In this document: piece by piece, positions 25,063 to 32,800 of the stretch
Layout: the number at the start of each line of letters is the position of its first letter
Position numbering within the stretch: position 1 is the stretch's first letter
Assembly (NCBI GenBank): GCA_910584915.1
Contig: CAJUDM010000005.1
Coordinates: 111,553 to 175,552, forward strand
Reading direction: 5' to 3'
Length of the DNA: 64,000 nt
DNA from: an uncultured Lachnospiraceae bacterium
Lineage (GTDB): Bacteria; Bacillota; Clostridia; Lachnospirales; Lachnospiraceae
Notes under the pieces: generated by a model
Database searches by the model: none
What the model was told of the DNA's origin: nothing
The model's input: only the letters and a program-made list of their open reading frames with translations
Translations under genes and position numbers: made by a program

Positions 25063-26331
25063 CTACTCATTGATAAAATTTGCCATCAGATATTCTTCCG
25101 CCTCGGGACACCATAATCCCTGGTGCGCATCCACGATATCCGCCAGCGCCCCATAGCGCGCATCGCCTTCTTTTTCTCCCTTCGCGCGCAGATCCGTCAG
25201 CGCTGTCAGCGGCATGCTCAGATGTGTGTAAATAAGCTTTTTGCCGCCGGGGATCTTCGGCAGATTGAGCGTGGTTTCCGCCACTGCATCGAGTCCGCCG
25301 ATATGGGTTACCATTACGGCGGGGTTGATGCGCCCCTCAGCCGTCAGCTTCAGGGATTCCACCATATCGTCCGTATTGCCGCCTGTGGTGCCCATGACAT
25401 GCGTGGAATTGTAGTGTACATCATAGAAGTTCATGGTTGCACTGAACTTGCTGTCCGTGGGGCCCGCAAAGAAATTGAGACACCCGTCGCGCCCTAAGAT
25501 CGCGCTGGACTGCTCGATGACAACAGCCACAGGGGCATAACAGAACACATCGTCATACCCTGTCCCTCCGGAAATCTCCCGGAGCTTTGCCACCGGGTCT
25601 TCATAGTCTCTCATATTGACAAAATGAAGCTCCACACCCTCTTTTTTTGCCTCCTCCACAGGGAACAGCTCCTGCGCCCTGTCGAGGCGTTCCTGATCCA
25701 CATCGGTGACAACCACCATGGAAGGACGGATATCGCAGTGAAGGGCATAGGTCAGGGCGCCCAGTCCCATCGGGCCTGCCCCCGCCATGATCGCCAGCTT
25801 GCCGTCTTTCCTGATCCCCATCTCATGGGTATATACGCCCATCTTCGTATGGTATGCCGCATGGAATGCGCCGATGCTGCAGGACATGGGTTCCGCCAGG
25901 GATGCCTCATAGTACGCCTTTCCCGTATACTCCAAAAGGCAGTTTAACTCCATCACCTCCGCCGGCAGAATGCAGTAGGTGGCATCGCCGCCGAAAAATT
26001 CGTAGGAGTAGCCCGGGCTCCACATGGTTCCCTTGTAGTTCAGCGCCGGCTGCAGGGTAAATTTCATGCCGGGTTTAAATCTGTCCTGATGGTTTTTCCC
26101 CACTTTGACAATGTCCCCCGCAAATTCATGCCCCATAATGGCGGGATGCTCCGCCACATCCTCATGGACACGCTTATGCCCCGTCCCCAAAATAGCGCAT
26201 TTGTAGGTGGACATACAGATACTGTCAGATACGACTCTGACTAAGATCTCATCCTCCGTGATCTCCGGAAGTTCAAACTCATCCAGCCTCAGATCATTCG
26301 CCCCGTGTAATCTCACTGCTTTTGCTTTCAT
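25063..26331 (-). CDS. Zinc-type alcohol dehydrogenase, L-sorbose-1-phosphate reductase (SorE) family
   Basis: 422 residues from ATG 26331 (MKAKAVRLHGANDLRL), with AAAGGAG upstream; the frame is open for 27 more codons without a ribosome site. It is a medium-chain dehydrogenase with GHEFAGDIVKVG and a nucleotide-binding AGAGPMGLGALTYAL. It carries segments I recognise from Klebsiella SorE: FFAGPTDSKFSATMNFYDV, GTTGGNTDDMVESL and TTLNLPKIPGGKKLIYT. SorE interconverts L-sorbose-1-phosphate and glucitol-6-phosphate. Beside a mannitol-type PTS and a 1-phosphofructokinase-type kinase it may run as a hexitol-phosphate dehydrogenase. Confidence 0.85.
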   Translation of the reverse strand: MKAKAVRLHGANDLRLDEFELPEITEDEILVRVVSDSICMSTYKCAILGTGHKRVHEDVAEHPAIMGHEFAGDIVKVGKNHQDRFKPGMKFTLQPALNYKGTMWSPGYSYEFFGGDATYCILPAEVMELNCLLEYTGKAYYEASLAEPMSCSIGAFHAAYHTKMGVYTHEMGIRKDGKLAIMAGAGPMGLGALTYALHCDIRPSMVVVTDVDQERLDRAQELFPVEEAKKEGVELHFVNMRDYEDPVAKLREISGGTGYDDVFCYAPVAVVIEQSSAILGRDGCLNFFAGPTDSKFSATMNFYDVHYNSTHVMGTTGGNTDDMVESLKLTAEGRINPAVMVTHIGGLDAVAETTLNLPKIPGGKKLIYTHLSMPLTALTDLRAKGEKEGDARYGALADIVDAHQGLWCPEAEEYLMANFINE

Positions 26332-26370
26332 CTTAAAAGCTCCTTTCCCTATCATATTGTTTTTTTTATT

Positions 26371-26404
26371 GAATTGCAACAAATGTTTTCTTTTAAAATA
26401 ACAG
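26371..26404 (-). promoter_or_regulatory. Operator-like motif and 18-bp repeat upstream of the sorE-like gene
   Basis: The 18-bp sequence TTTCTTTTAAAATAACAG at 26387-26404 is repeated identically at 27407-27424 before the kinase gene. Next to each copy lies a TTGTTG-type motif: ATTTGTTGCAATTC on the minus strand at 26371-26384 here, TTGTTGTTTCAACAA at 27432-27446 there. This suggests a second regulated start inside the operon. Confidence 0.5.
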
Positions 26405-26457
26405 TTTGGCACGCGCCATCCGCCTGTTTTACAGAGCAGGGCGGCACTGTCACCCGG

Positions 26458-27390
26458 CTACAGCCTGCGGAACACGACTCTGGGGATGAGCTCCCTGATC
26501 ACATCGTATTTCGCCGCCTGCGTTCCGCTGCACATCACGTTTGCGGCGCCGCAGGCAGTGGAGAGGCGTATGGTGTCCTCTAAGCTGCTCCCCGCCTCCT
26601 CGGACACCGCGAGCGCTGCCACAACACTGTCCCCTGCGCCCACGGTGCTCTTCACCGGGACTTTCAGCCCCTCGGCGTACAGCGTCTCCCTCTCTGTGAC
26701 ATACAGTGCTCCATCAGCCCCCATGGATACCACGATCTTCTCGATACCACAGCGCTCCATCAGCGCGCGGGACGCCTCTGCCAGTTCCGCGGGAGAGCTC
26801 AGTTTTTCTCCCATCAGTGCCGAGAGCTCATGTTCATTGGGTTTGATCAGACAGGGGGACTCTTTGATCCCCGCCTCCAGCAGCGCCCCGTCCACATCAA
26901 GGACCACTTTCGCGCCGGCATTTCTGAAAGCCCTCACCCACACGCCGTAGGTATCCTGCGGGGCTCCCTTCGGCAGGCTTCCGGAAAGTACAACAATATC
27001 TCCTTCTCCGGCTTTGCGCGCCAGTTCTCCGAGCAGATCGTCCAGAATCTCCCTCGAGACAGTGACGCCCGGCTCATTGAGATCGGTGTTCGTATGGTTC
27101 ACCGGATCGATCACCTTCAGGTTCGTGCGCGTCTCCCCCTCCACAAAGCGGAAACTGTTCCTGATTCCCATGGCATCCAGAGCGGCACAGATCGTCCTGC
27201 CGGTACTCCCCCCCAATATGCCTGTGGCAATGCTCTCACGCCCCAGTTCCCTGATCACTTTGGAAACATTGATGCCTTTTCCGCCCGGATCGGTCCGCAT
27301 ACTGGTAATGCGGTTGACGGCGTCCACTTTCAGAGACGGTATCTCCACCGTTTTATCCAGTGCCGGATTCAATGTAACTGTGTAGATCAT
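26458..27390 (-). CDS. fruK: 1-Phosphofructokinase-type PfkB kinase
   Basis: 310 residues. The N-terminus MIYTVTLNPALDKTVEI and DPGGKGINVSKVIRELG are typical of FruK/LacC kinases. The catalytic end is KSTVGAGDSVVAAL with GAGD, and the ATP region has VVLSGSLPKGAP. These enzymes phosphorylate ketose-phosphates such as fructose-1-phosphate or tagatose-6-phosphate. GAGGAGG precedes the start. It is the first gene of the operon and has the main promoter. Confidence 0.9.
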   Translation of the reverse strand: MIYTVTLNPALDKTVEIPSLKVDAVNRITSMRTDPGGKGINVSKVIRELGRESIATGILGGSTGRTICAALDAMGIRNSFRFVEGETRTNLKVIDPVNHTNTDLNEPGVTVSREILDDLLGELARKAGEGDIVVLSGSLPKGAPQDTYGVWVRAFRNAGAKVVLDVDGALLEAGIKESPCLIKPNEHELSALMGEKLSSPAELAEASRALMERCGIEKIVVSMGADGALYVTERETLYAEGLKVPVKSTVGAGDSVVAALAVSEEAGSSLEDTIRLSTACGAANVMCSGTQAAKYDVIRELIPRVVFRRL

Positions 27391-27406
27391 TCAAAAACCT
27401 CCTCTC

Positions 27407-27446
27407 TTTCTTTTAAAATAACAGCCCGTATTTGTTGTTTCAACAA
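27407..27446 (-). promoter_or_regulatory. Operator palindrome downstream of operon promoter
   Basis: TTGTTG-TTT-CAACAA at 27432-27446 is a perfect inverted repeat just past the predicted transcription start. Another TTGTTGAAAC half lies over the promoter spacer (about 27468-27478, minus strand). The 18-bp element 27407-27424 adjoins it. The layout fits repression by the DeoR protein of the operon. Confidence 0.6.
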
Positions 27447-27456
27447 TCTTGATTCT

Positions 27457-27484
27457 ATAATATCATAGTTTCAACAATTGTCAA
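27457..27484 (-). promoter_or_regulatory. Promoter of the sugar PTS operon
   Basis: Minus-strand TTGACA (27479-27484) and TATTAT (27457-27462) are separated by 16 nt, with a start expected near 27450, 60 nt before fruK. Confidence 0.8.
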
Positions 27485-27548
27485 CTGTTATTTCAAAAGT
27501 TTTCCAAAAAAATTATAGGATCAAAGTGAAAAATTTGCCAAAATACCG

Positions 27549-27576
27549 TTGACTAACAGGAAATTTATGCTATAAT
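27549..27576 (+). promoter_or_regulatory. Promoter of rpsU
   Basis: TTGACT (27549-27554), a 16-nt spacer and consensus TATAAT (27571-27576) lie divergent from the PTS operon promoter. Confidence 0.85.
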
Positions 27577-27636
27577 ATTTAAAGTGTATATGGCAGGAGA
27601 AATACAGAGAATTGTTTTATACACAAGAATAACCCG

Positions 27637-27664
27637 TTCAGTCATAAGAACCGAAGGGACTGAA
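27637..27664 (+). promoter_or_regulatory. Leader hairpin before rpsU
   Basis: TTCAGTC (27637-27643) pairs perfectly with GACTGAA (27658-27664) directly upstream of the GGGAGGT ribosome site. The roughly 100-nt leader and this position suggest possible translational control of S21. Confidence 0.45.
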
Positions 27665-27683
27665 GGGAGGTCAGGGTGATTTA

Positions 27684-27860
27684 ATGTCTAACGTTATCGT
27701 AAAAGAAAATGAATCTTTAGATAGTGCATTGCGCCGTTTCAAGAGAAGCTGCGCTAAGGCAGGTATCCAGCAGGAGATCCGTAAAAGAGAACATTACGAG
27801 AAACCCAGCGTAAGGCGTAAGAAAAAATCCGAAGCAGCAAGAAAACGGAAATACAACTAA
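27684..27860 (+). CDS. rpsU: Ribosomal protein S21
   Basis: 58 residues, beginning MSNVIVKENESLDSALRRF and containing KRSCAKAGIQQEIRKREHYE, with a very basic C-terminus RRKKKSEAARKRKYN. That is the normal length and composition of S21, a 30S protein near the anti-Shine-Dalgarno region. GGGAGGT lies upstream, and its own promoter and a strong terminator frame it as a single-gene unit. Confidence 0.97.
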   Translation: MSNVIVKENESLDSALRRFKRSCAKAGIQQEIRKREHYEKPSVRRKKKSEAARKRKYN

Positions 27861-27872
27861 ATCAAAACGCTG

Positions 27873-27912
27873 AACTGCCGCGACATGGTATCCATGCCGC
27901 GGCAGTTTTTAT
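27873..27912 (+). terminator. Terminator of rpsU
   Basis: AACTGCCGCG pairs with CGCGGCAGTT, with an inner CATGG/CCATG extension, followed by TTTTTATTTTT. It starts 12 nt after the stop. Confidence 0.92.
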
Positions 27913-28000
27913 TTTTCCTCAGATGTCAGGCGATATCGCCATTCCGATACTATTTCTCATTGTCTTAACAAACCGGACTAAAAATATCTTTCAACATTCA

Positions 28001-28648
28001 CTAAATATCGGCACTCTTCTGCTGCTGCGGTTCCTCCAGCTTCCGAAATATGATCCGCAGAAGCATGGAGTTAAGCCATGCTACCAGCGCCACCCCCAAA
28101 AACAGCCAGACAGTAATACCGATTACAAGAGTCTGCACAGTCAAAAATGTTGCCAGTACCGGCCCGACAGTCAAAATAATGATCAAAACCGTAAAGGGCA
28201 GCCTCGCGAACACCAAAATCAAGGCATTCTTCAATGTATTTTTAACCGTATTCTCAAATCTTGCCTGAAGCGCAAAAGCATAGACTGCCATTGCGGCGAG
28301 CAGCGCGCCTATAAACAGAAACAGTATCTGCAGTATACCGCCCACCTTATCGGGCATCAATTTAATACTCGAAAAATCAACAGCATATATCACACCAAGC
28401 AGAAGAAACACAAGCCATATCGCCGTGCTCTGTCTAAAGTTCTCCTTAAACGCCTTGAAAAATCCTCTCGCGATATAACCCTCCTCATTTTTCACGATTT
28501 TCAGCATCACCGTGTAGAGCGCCGTGGTTGACGCCCCTATGGTGATGATCGGTATGGAGCAGATCACCCAGAGTATATTTAGTATAATAAAATCCGCTAT
28601 CCTGCCGATCGCGTGCATGATCGGATTATCAAATAAGTTGAAGTTCAT
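28001..28648 (-). CDS. DUF624 (YesL-like) membrane protein
   Basis: 215 residues from ATG 28648 (MNFNLFDNPIMHAIGRIAD). Five or so hydrophobic helices are visible (ILNILWVICSIPIITIGAST, IWLVFLLLGVIYAV, ILFLFIGALLAAMAVYAFAL, ILIIILTVGPVLATF, ITVWLFLGVALVAWL). The FxNPxxxxxxRIADxxxLNxLWxxCSxPI pattern is the DUF624 signature. YesL-type proteins are often near carbohydrate-uptake genes; here there is no such neighbour. The function is unknown. Confidence 0.85.
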   Translation of the reverse strand: MNFNLFDNPIMHAIGRIADFIILNILWVICSIPIITIGASTTALYTVMLKIVKNEEGYIARGFFKAFKENFRQSTAIWLVFLLLGVIYAVDFSSIKLMPDKVGGILQILFLFIGALLAAMAVYAFALQARFENTVKNTLKNALILVFARLPFTVLIIILTVGPVLATFLTVQTLVIGITVWLFLGVALVAWLNSMLLRIIFRKLEEPQQQKSADI

Positions 28649-28780
28649 TCTGTTTTCTGCCTTTCTTTCGCATTTAATGTCCATTACTTTCGTGGTTATC
28701 ATACCATATTTCAAGCATAAAATCATCTGTTTCCGCAAAATTTCCGAAACGAAAACATGCTCCTTGCATCATATTTTCAC

Positions 28781-28804
28781 GGAATGCGCAGTTTAGCGCA
28801 TTCC
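28781..28804. repeat. Short perfect palindrome
   Basis: GGAATGCGC (28781-28789) and GCGCATTCC (28796-28804) form a 9-bp stem with a 6-nt loop in the gap before the DUF624 gene. No T tract follows on either strand, so it is not an obvious terminator. Confidence 0.5.
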
Positions 28805-28853
28805 TGAGCCATGAACAGTAACTGCCCTTTTTCCTGTGCCTGAACCGTCAGAC

Positions 28854-28889
28854 ACAAAAACCTCCCTTTCCACCCGGAAAAAGAGGTTT
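28854..28889 (-). terminator. Terminator of the RNHCP gene
   Basis: Minus-strand AAACCTC...GAGGTTT with an inner TTTCC/GGAAA stem, followed by TTTTTGTG, about 20 nt after the stop at 28907. Confidence 0.75.
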
Positions 28890-28906
28890 CTGCTGTCATA
28901 CGCTTT

Positions 28907-29332
28907 CTATCCCATGCTTCCTGCGCCTCCCATAGACGCAGTCATCTCCTCAATATACTCAATCGGAAACGGCGGCCTTGCCAGAGGTTTCATCGCAATA
29001 GACATCAGCTTCATCGGATTGTCATCCGCCGCGATCCGGTTGGCACTAATCTTTCCGCACTGCCTGCACCTGTGCAGAATCGACCACTCACCATTGTTTT
29101 TTACCCACACCGCTATCGGCTCCATATGTCCGCCGCAGTCCGCCGACCTGTCTCCCGGCGTGTTATCCAGATGAAGGCTCATAAGGCAGTTCGGACAATG
29201 ATTTCTGTGACCGCCCCCTGCTCCCTCCGGGATTACCTCCCTTCCGCACACTTTACAGATAAATATATCGTTACACGCATGATTCTTATAATAATTTTTT
29301 TCAAATGCCTTCCTTTTGTTCTCCCTGTTCAT
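28907..29332 (-). CDS. RNHCP domain protein
   Basis: 141 residues. It is a small zinc-binding protein with CKVCG, HRNHCPNCLMSLH (the motif naming the family) and CRQCGKISANRIAADDNP, giving at least six metal-ligand cysteines. An extended C-terminal tail, PPFPIEYIEEM, is followed by Gly/Met-rich residues. The family is probably nucleic-acid related, but no reaction is known to me. Confidence 0.88.
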   Translation of the reverse strand: MNRENKRKAFEKNYYKNHACNDIFICKVCGREVIPEGAGGGHRNHCPNCLMSLHLDNTPGDRSADCGGHMEPIAVWVKNNGEWSILHRCRQCGKISANRIAADDNPMKLMSIAMKPLARPPFPIEYIEEMTASMGGAGSMG

Positions 29333-29360
29333 TTCACATGTCCTCCTGTCATCTCACGCT

Positions 29361-29642
29361 TTACATCGCCTTAGAGAGTCCGGAATCTCTGATGATCCGC
29401 TGGATACTCTTCTCGGAAAGACAGTATTTCTCCGCCAGAATAGGAACGCTGCTTCCTTCGCCGCGCTCGATACAAATCTGTGCATTTCGATGTTCCAGAT
29501 ACTCTCTTGTCCCGCTGACGGAACCCCACGTATTTCGCGCGGCATCCTTCTTCGGAACATAAAGCGTCTGACCGTCAATAAATTCCTGAACCAGGGTGAG
29601 AACTTCAGATGGTAAGACATCTTCCGCTCTGATATAGCCCAT
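29361..29642 (-). CDS. CD3324-family helix-turn-helix protein
   Basis: 93 residues from ATG 29642 (MGYIRAEDVLPSEVLTLVQ), preceded by AGGAGGG. It contains YVPKK, TREYLEHRNAQICIERGEG and the C-terminal ILAEKYCLSEKSIQRIIRDSG, a helix-turn-helix. It matches small DNA-binding proteins common in Clostridia. The role is not known; stand-alone transcription is likely. Confidence 0.78.
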   Translation of the reverse strand: MGYIRAEDVLPSEVLTLVQEFIDGQTLYVPKKDAARNTWGSVSGTREYLEHRNAQICIERGEGSSVPILAEKYCLSEKSIQRIIRDSGLSKAM

Positions 29643-29840
29643 GATCGCCCTCCTTATTCTGATACCAAAGAAAGCGACGGCTATTATAATACTTGTCCGG
29701 ATTATATAGCCATCGCTATACGAATACGGCAGCACTCCTCAACATAAACTTCACTCCATTCCTTTCTGCATAGTATTGTATATTACAGTTCCGAAACTCC
29801 TTACCACGAAAGCGTTTCCCAAAAACTGTATCCTTATCAT

Positions 29841-29922
29841 AGCAGGAAATAATATGGCGGACAACCTTAAAAACAGTTCTAATTGTTTTTGTTCCACACT
29901 GTCCCGATTTTTATTTCCTGCT
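29841..29922. repeat. Nested palindromic intergenic element
   Basis: The 82-nt segment is closed by AGCAGGAAATAA (29841-29852) and TTATTTCCTGCT (29911-29922). Inside are GGACA/TGTCC and AAAAACA/TGTTTTT arms, so the whole folds as a long interrupted hairpin. There is no gene in 29643-29975; apart from this element and the next hairpin I see nothing else there. Confidence 0.65.
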
Positions 29923-29930
29923 TTCTCTAT

Positions 29931-29971
29931 TACCAGTACATCATTGCGTAAATAGCAGTGATGTACTGGTA
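29931..29971. repeat. Long hairpin after alaS
   Basis: TACCAGTACATCA (29931-29943) and TGATGTACTGGTA (29959-29971) form a perfect 13-bp stem, and GCA/TGC extends it inward. It begins 5 nt after the alaS stop on the minus strand, but the T tract expected of a terminator is missing. It could protect the mRNA 3' end or be a mobile palindrome. Confidence 0.65.
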
Positions 29972-29975
29972 CAAC

Positions 29976-32612
29976 TTACTTTATCTGCCCCTCCAGCACT
30001 TTCGCCGCCTCCGCGATCGCCGCAGGGATGCCTGCCGGGTTCTTGCCGCCCGCCTGCGCCATATTCGGGCGTCCGCCGCCGCCTCCGCCCACAAGGCCTG
30101 CGATGCCTTTGATCAGGTTGCCGGCGTGGGCGCCCTTCTTTAACGCCTCATCGGTCGCCATCGCCACAAGGTTCACCTTGCCGTCCTTGTCCGACGCCAG
30201 CACAACCACGCCTTCTCCCAGCTTCTCCTTCAGGGAATCGCCCAGATCGCGCAGCCCGTTCATATCCACATCAGCCACGGAGACAGCTAGCAGTTTTACG
30301 CCCTTCACCTCCGCCACATTGTTCATCACATCGCCGAGCGCTTCTTTCGCCGCCTTGCTCTTCAAGGACTCATTCTCGCTCTGCAGCGCCTTCATATCCG
30401 CCATCACGTGCTGACATTTCTCCACGATGTCCGCAGGCGTCGTCTTCAGCACCTTCGCCGCCCGGTTTAAGCGTTCTTCGATCTCCGCATAGTAGGCAAG
30501 TACATTGCTCCCGGTCAGCGCTTCGATCCTGCGTACGCCCGCCGCCACGCCGCTCTCGGAGATGATCTTGAAGGCGGAGATCACGCCGGTGTCCCTCACA
30601 TGGGTACCGCCGCAGAACTCTTTGGACTCGCCCATCTCCACGACTCGGACCGTCTCGCCGTACTTTTCCCCGAACAGCGCCATCGCGCCGGTCTGCTTCG
30701 CCTCCTCCACAGTCATGACCTTCGTCACAACCGGAAGGTTCGCTCCGATCCTCTCATTGACAAGGGCTTCCACTTTCGTGATCTCCTCCGCGGTCATCGC
30801 GGAGAAATGGCTGAAGTCGAAACGCAGCCTGTCGGGATCGTTGTAGGAGCCCGCCTGCTCCACATGCTCGCCCAGCACTTCCCGCAGCGCTTTCTGCAAA
30901 AGATGCGTCGCGCTGTGGTTCTTGCAGGTATTCATCCGGCGCGCCTCATCCACATGGAGCGTTGCTCTGTCGCCGGTTTTCAACATTCCTTTTGTCACCC
31001 TGCCGATATGGCCGACTTTGCCGCCGAGGAGTTTTATAGTGTCTTCCACTTTAAATTCACCCTCCGCGGTGGTGATCACGCCGTGATCCCCCGCCTGGCC
31101 GCCCATGGTGGCATAGAACGGCGTCTCCTTCACGAAGATCGTCCCTACCTCGCCGTCCGTCAGGGCATCCACGATCTCGCTCTCCGACGTCATCACCGTG
31201 ATCTCGGAGTCAAAGACAAGATTGTCATAGCCCACAAATTCTGTGGTGATCGAAGGATCGATCGATTCATACACCGTGGCATCCGCCCCCATGTAGTTTG
31301 TCACCCTGCGCGCCTTCCTCGCCTTCTCCTTCTGCTCCTTCATGCAGGCCTGGAAGCCCTCTTCCTCCACGGAAAAGCCCTTCTCCTCCAGGATCTCCTT
31401 CGTCAGATCCAGCGGAAAGCCGAACGTATCGTACAGCCGGAAGGCATCCGCCCCCGACAGCTCCTTTTTATTTTCCTTCTCCAGGGTTTCCATCATCTCG
31501 TTTAAGATACTTAAGCCCTGATCTATCGTGCTGTTAAACTTGTTCTCCTCCTGCGTCAGCACATTCAGGATAAATGCCTTCTTCTCCTCCAGTTCCGGAT
31601 AGCCGTCCTTCGATCCCTCGATCACCGCCTCGGAAAGCCCCGCCAGGAAGGTTCCCTGAACGCCCAGCTTTCTGCCCTGGCGCGCCGCCCGCCTGATGAT
31701 CCGGCGCAGCACATAGCCCCGTCCCTCGTTGGAAGGCATAATGCCGTCGGAGATCATAAAGGTGGCGGAACGGATATGATCCGTGATAATGCGGATGGAG
31801 ATATCCGTATCCTCATTCTCATGATAAGTAACCCCGGCGATCTCACAGACTTTGTTTCGCAGCGCCTGCACCGTGTCCACATCAAAAATAGAGTCCACAT
31901 CCTGCACCACCACCGCCAGGCGCTCTAAGCCCATGCCGGTATCGATGTTCTTCTGTTCCAGTTCGGAATAGTTTCCCTTGCCGTCGTTGTCAAACTGGGT
32001 GAACACATCGTTCCAGACTTCCATATAGCGGTCGCAGTCGCAGCCCACCGTACAGCCGGGCTTCCCGCAGCCGTACTTCTCGCCTCTGTCATAGTACACC
32101 TCGGAACAGGGACCGCAGGGACCTGAACCGTGCTCCCAGAAATTGTCCTCCTTGCCGAAGCGGAAGATCCTCTCCGGCGCGATGCCGATCTCCTTGTTCC
32201 AGATCTCGAAGGCTTCCTCGTCCTCCTCGTAGATGGACGGGTAGAGCCTGTCCGCGGGAAGTCCCACGACCTCCGTCAAAAACTCCCAGGTCCATGTGAT
32301 GGCTTCCCTCTTGAAATAGTCCCCGAAGGAGAAGTTCCCCAGCATCTCAAAAAAGGTGCCGTGACGCGCCGTCTTGCCCACGTTCTCCAGGTCGCCTGTG
32401 CGGATACACTTCTGACAGGTCGTCACCCTCTTTCTGGGCGGGATCTCCTGCCCGGTAAAATAAGGTTTTAAAGGCGCCATACCGGAATTGATCAACAGCA
32501 GGCTGTTATCATTGTGGGGCACCAGAGAAAAACTCTTCATCTTCAGGTGCCCTTTGCTCTCAAAAAACTCCAGAAACATTTTCCGCAGCTCGTTTACGCC
32601 GTATGCTTTCAT
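29976..32612 (-). CDS. alaS: Alanyl-tRNA synthetase
   Basis: 878 residues when started at the second ATG (32612, MKAYGVNELRKMFLEFFESK); GGAGG is 6 nt upstream of it and only 3 nt from the first ATG at 32615. Class II motifs appear in SMAPLKPYF and in GRGYVLRRIIRRAARQG. The editing domain has the zinc ligands HSATHLLQKALREVLG and CGGTHVRDTG. The C-terminal C-Ala domain ends with VGGGGGGRPNMAQAGG. No T-box motif is visible in the 188-nt region upstream; that region does contain two small GC-rich hairpins. Confidence 0.98.
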   Translation of the reverse strand: MKAYGVNELRKMFLEFFESKGHLKMKSFSLVPHNDNSLLLINSGMAPLKPYFTGQEIPPRKRVTTCQKCIRTGDLENVGKTARHGTFFEMLGNFSFGDYFKREAITWTWEFLTEVVGLPADRLYPSIYEEDEEAFEIWNKEIGIAPERIFRFGKEDNFWEHGSGPCGPCSEVYYDRGEKYGCGKPGCTVGCDCDRYMEVWNDVFTQFDNDGKGNYSELEQKNIDTGMGLERLAVVVQDVDSIFDVDTVQALRNKVCEIAGVTYHENEDTDISIRIITDHIRSATFMISDGIMPSNEGRGYVLRRIIRRAARQGRKLGVQGTFLAGLSEAVIEGSKDGYPELEEKKAFILNVLTQEENKFNSTIDQGLSILNEMMETLEKENKKELSGADAFRLYDTFGFPLDLTKEILEEKGFSVEEEGFQACMKEQKEKARKARRVTNYMGADATVYESIDPSITTEFVGYDNLVFDSEITVMTSESEIVDALTDGEVGTIFVKETPFYATMGGQAGDHGVITTAEGEFKVEDTIKLLGGKVGHIGRVTKGMLKTGDRATLHVDEARRMNTCKNHSATHLLQKALREVLGEHVEQAGSYNDPDRLRFDFSHFSAMTAEEITKVEALVNERIGANLPVVTKVMTVEEAKQTGAMALFGEKYGETVRVVEMGESKEFCGGTHVRDTGVISAFKIISESGVAAGVRRIEALTGSNVLAYYAEIEERLNRAAKVLKTTPADIVEKCQHVMADMKALQSENESLKSKAAKEALGDVMNNVAEVKGVKLLAVSVADVDMNGLRDLGDSLKEKLGEGVVVLASDKDGKVNLVAMATDEALKKGAHAGNLIKGIAGLVGGGGGGRPNMAQAGGKNPAGIPAAIAEAAKVLEGQIK

Positions 32613-32800
32613 CATTGTCCTCCAAATCATATTTCCTGTAAAATCCCACTGTGAAAGTCGATTGCTCCGCGCTCCCGCAATCGTCGCAGGTATTCGCAAT
32701 CCTTCCTATCGGCCTGCTTGCTCATATCCGCCTGCCCGTCCAATGTCTGCGCACCTGTGCAGGCGAGCCTGCCCATTCTTGCAGCCGCTGTCCGGGACTT

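Noticed and set aside
32613..32800. T-box riboswitch upstream of alaS
   Set aside because: The region has two GC-rich hairpins but no GGTGG-ACCGCG T-box core or terminator.
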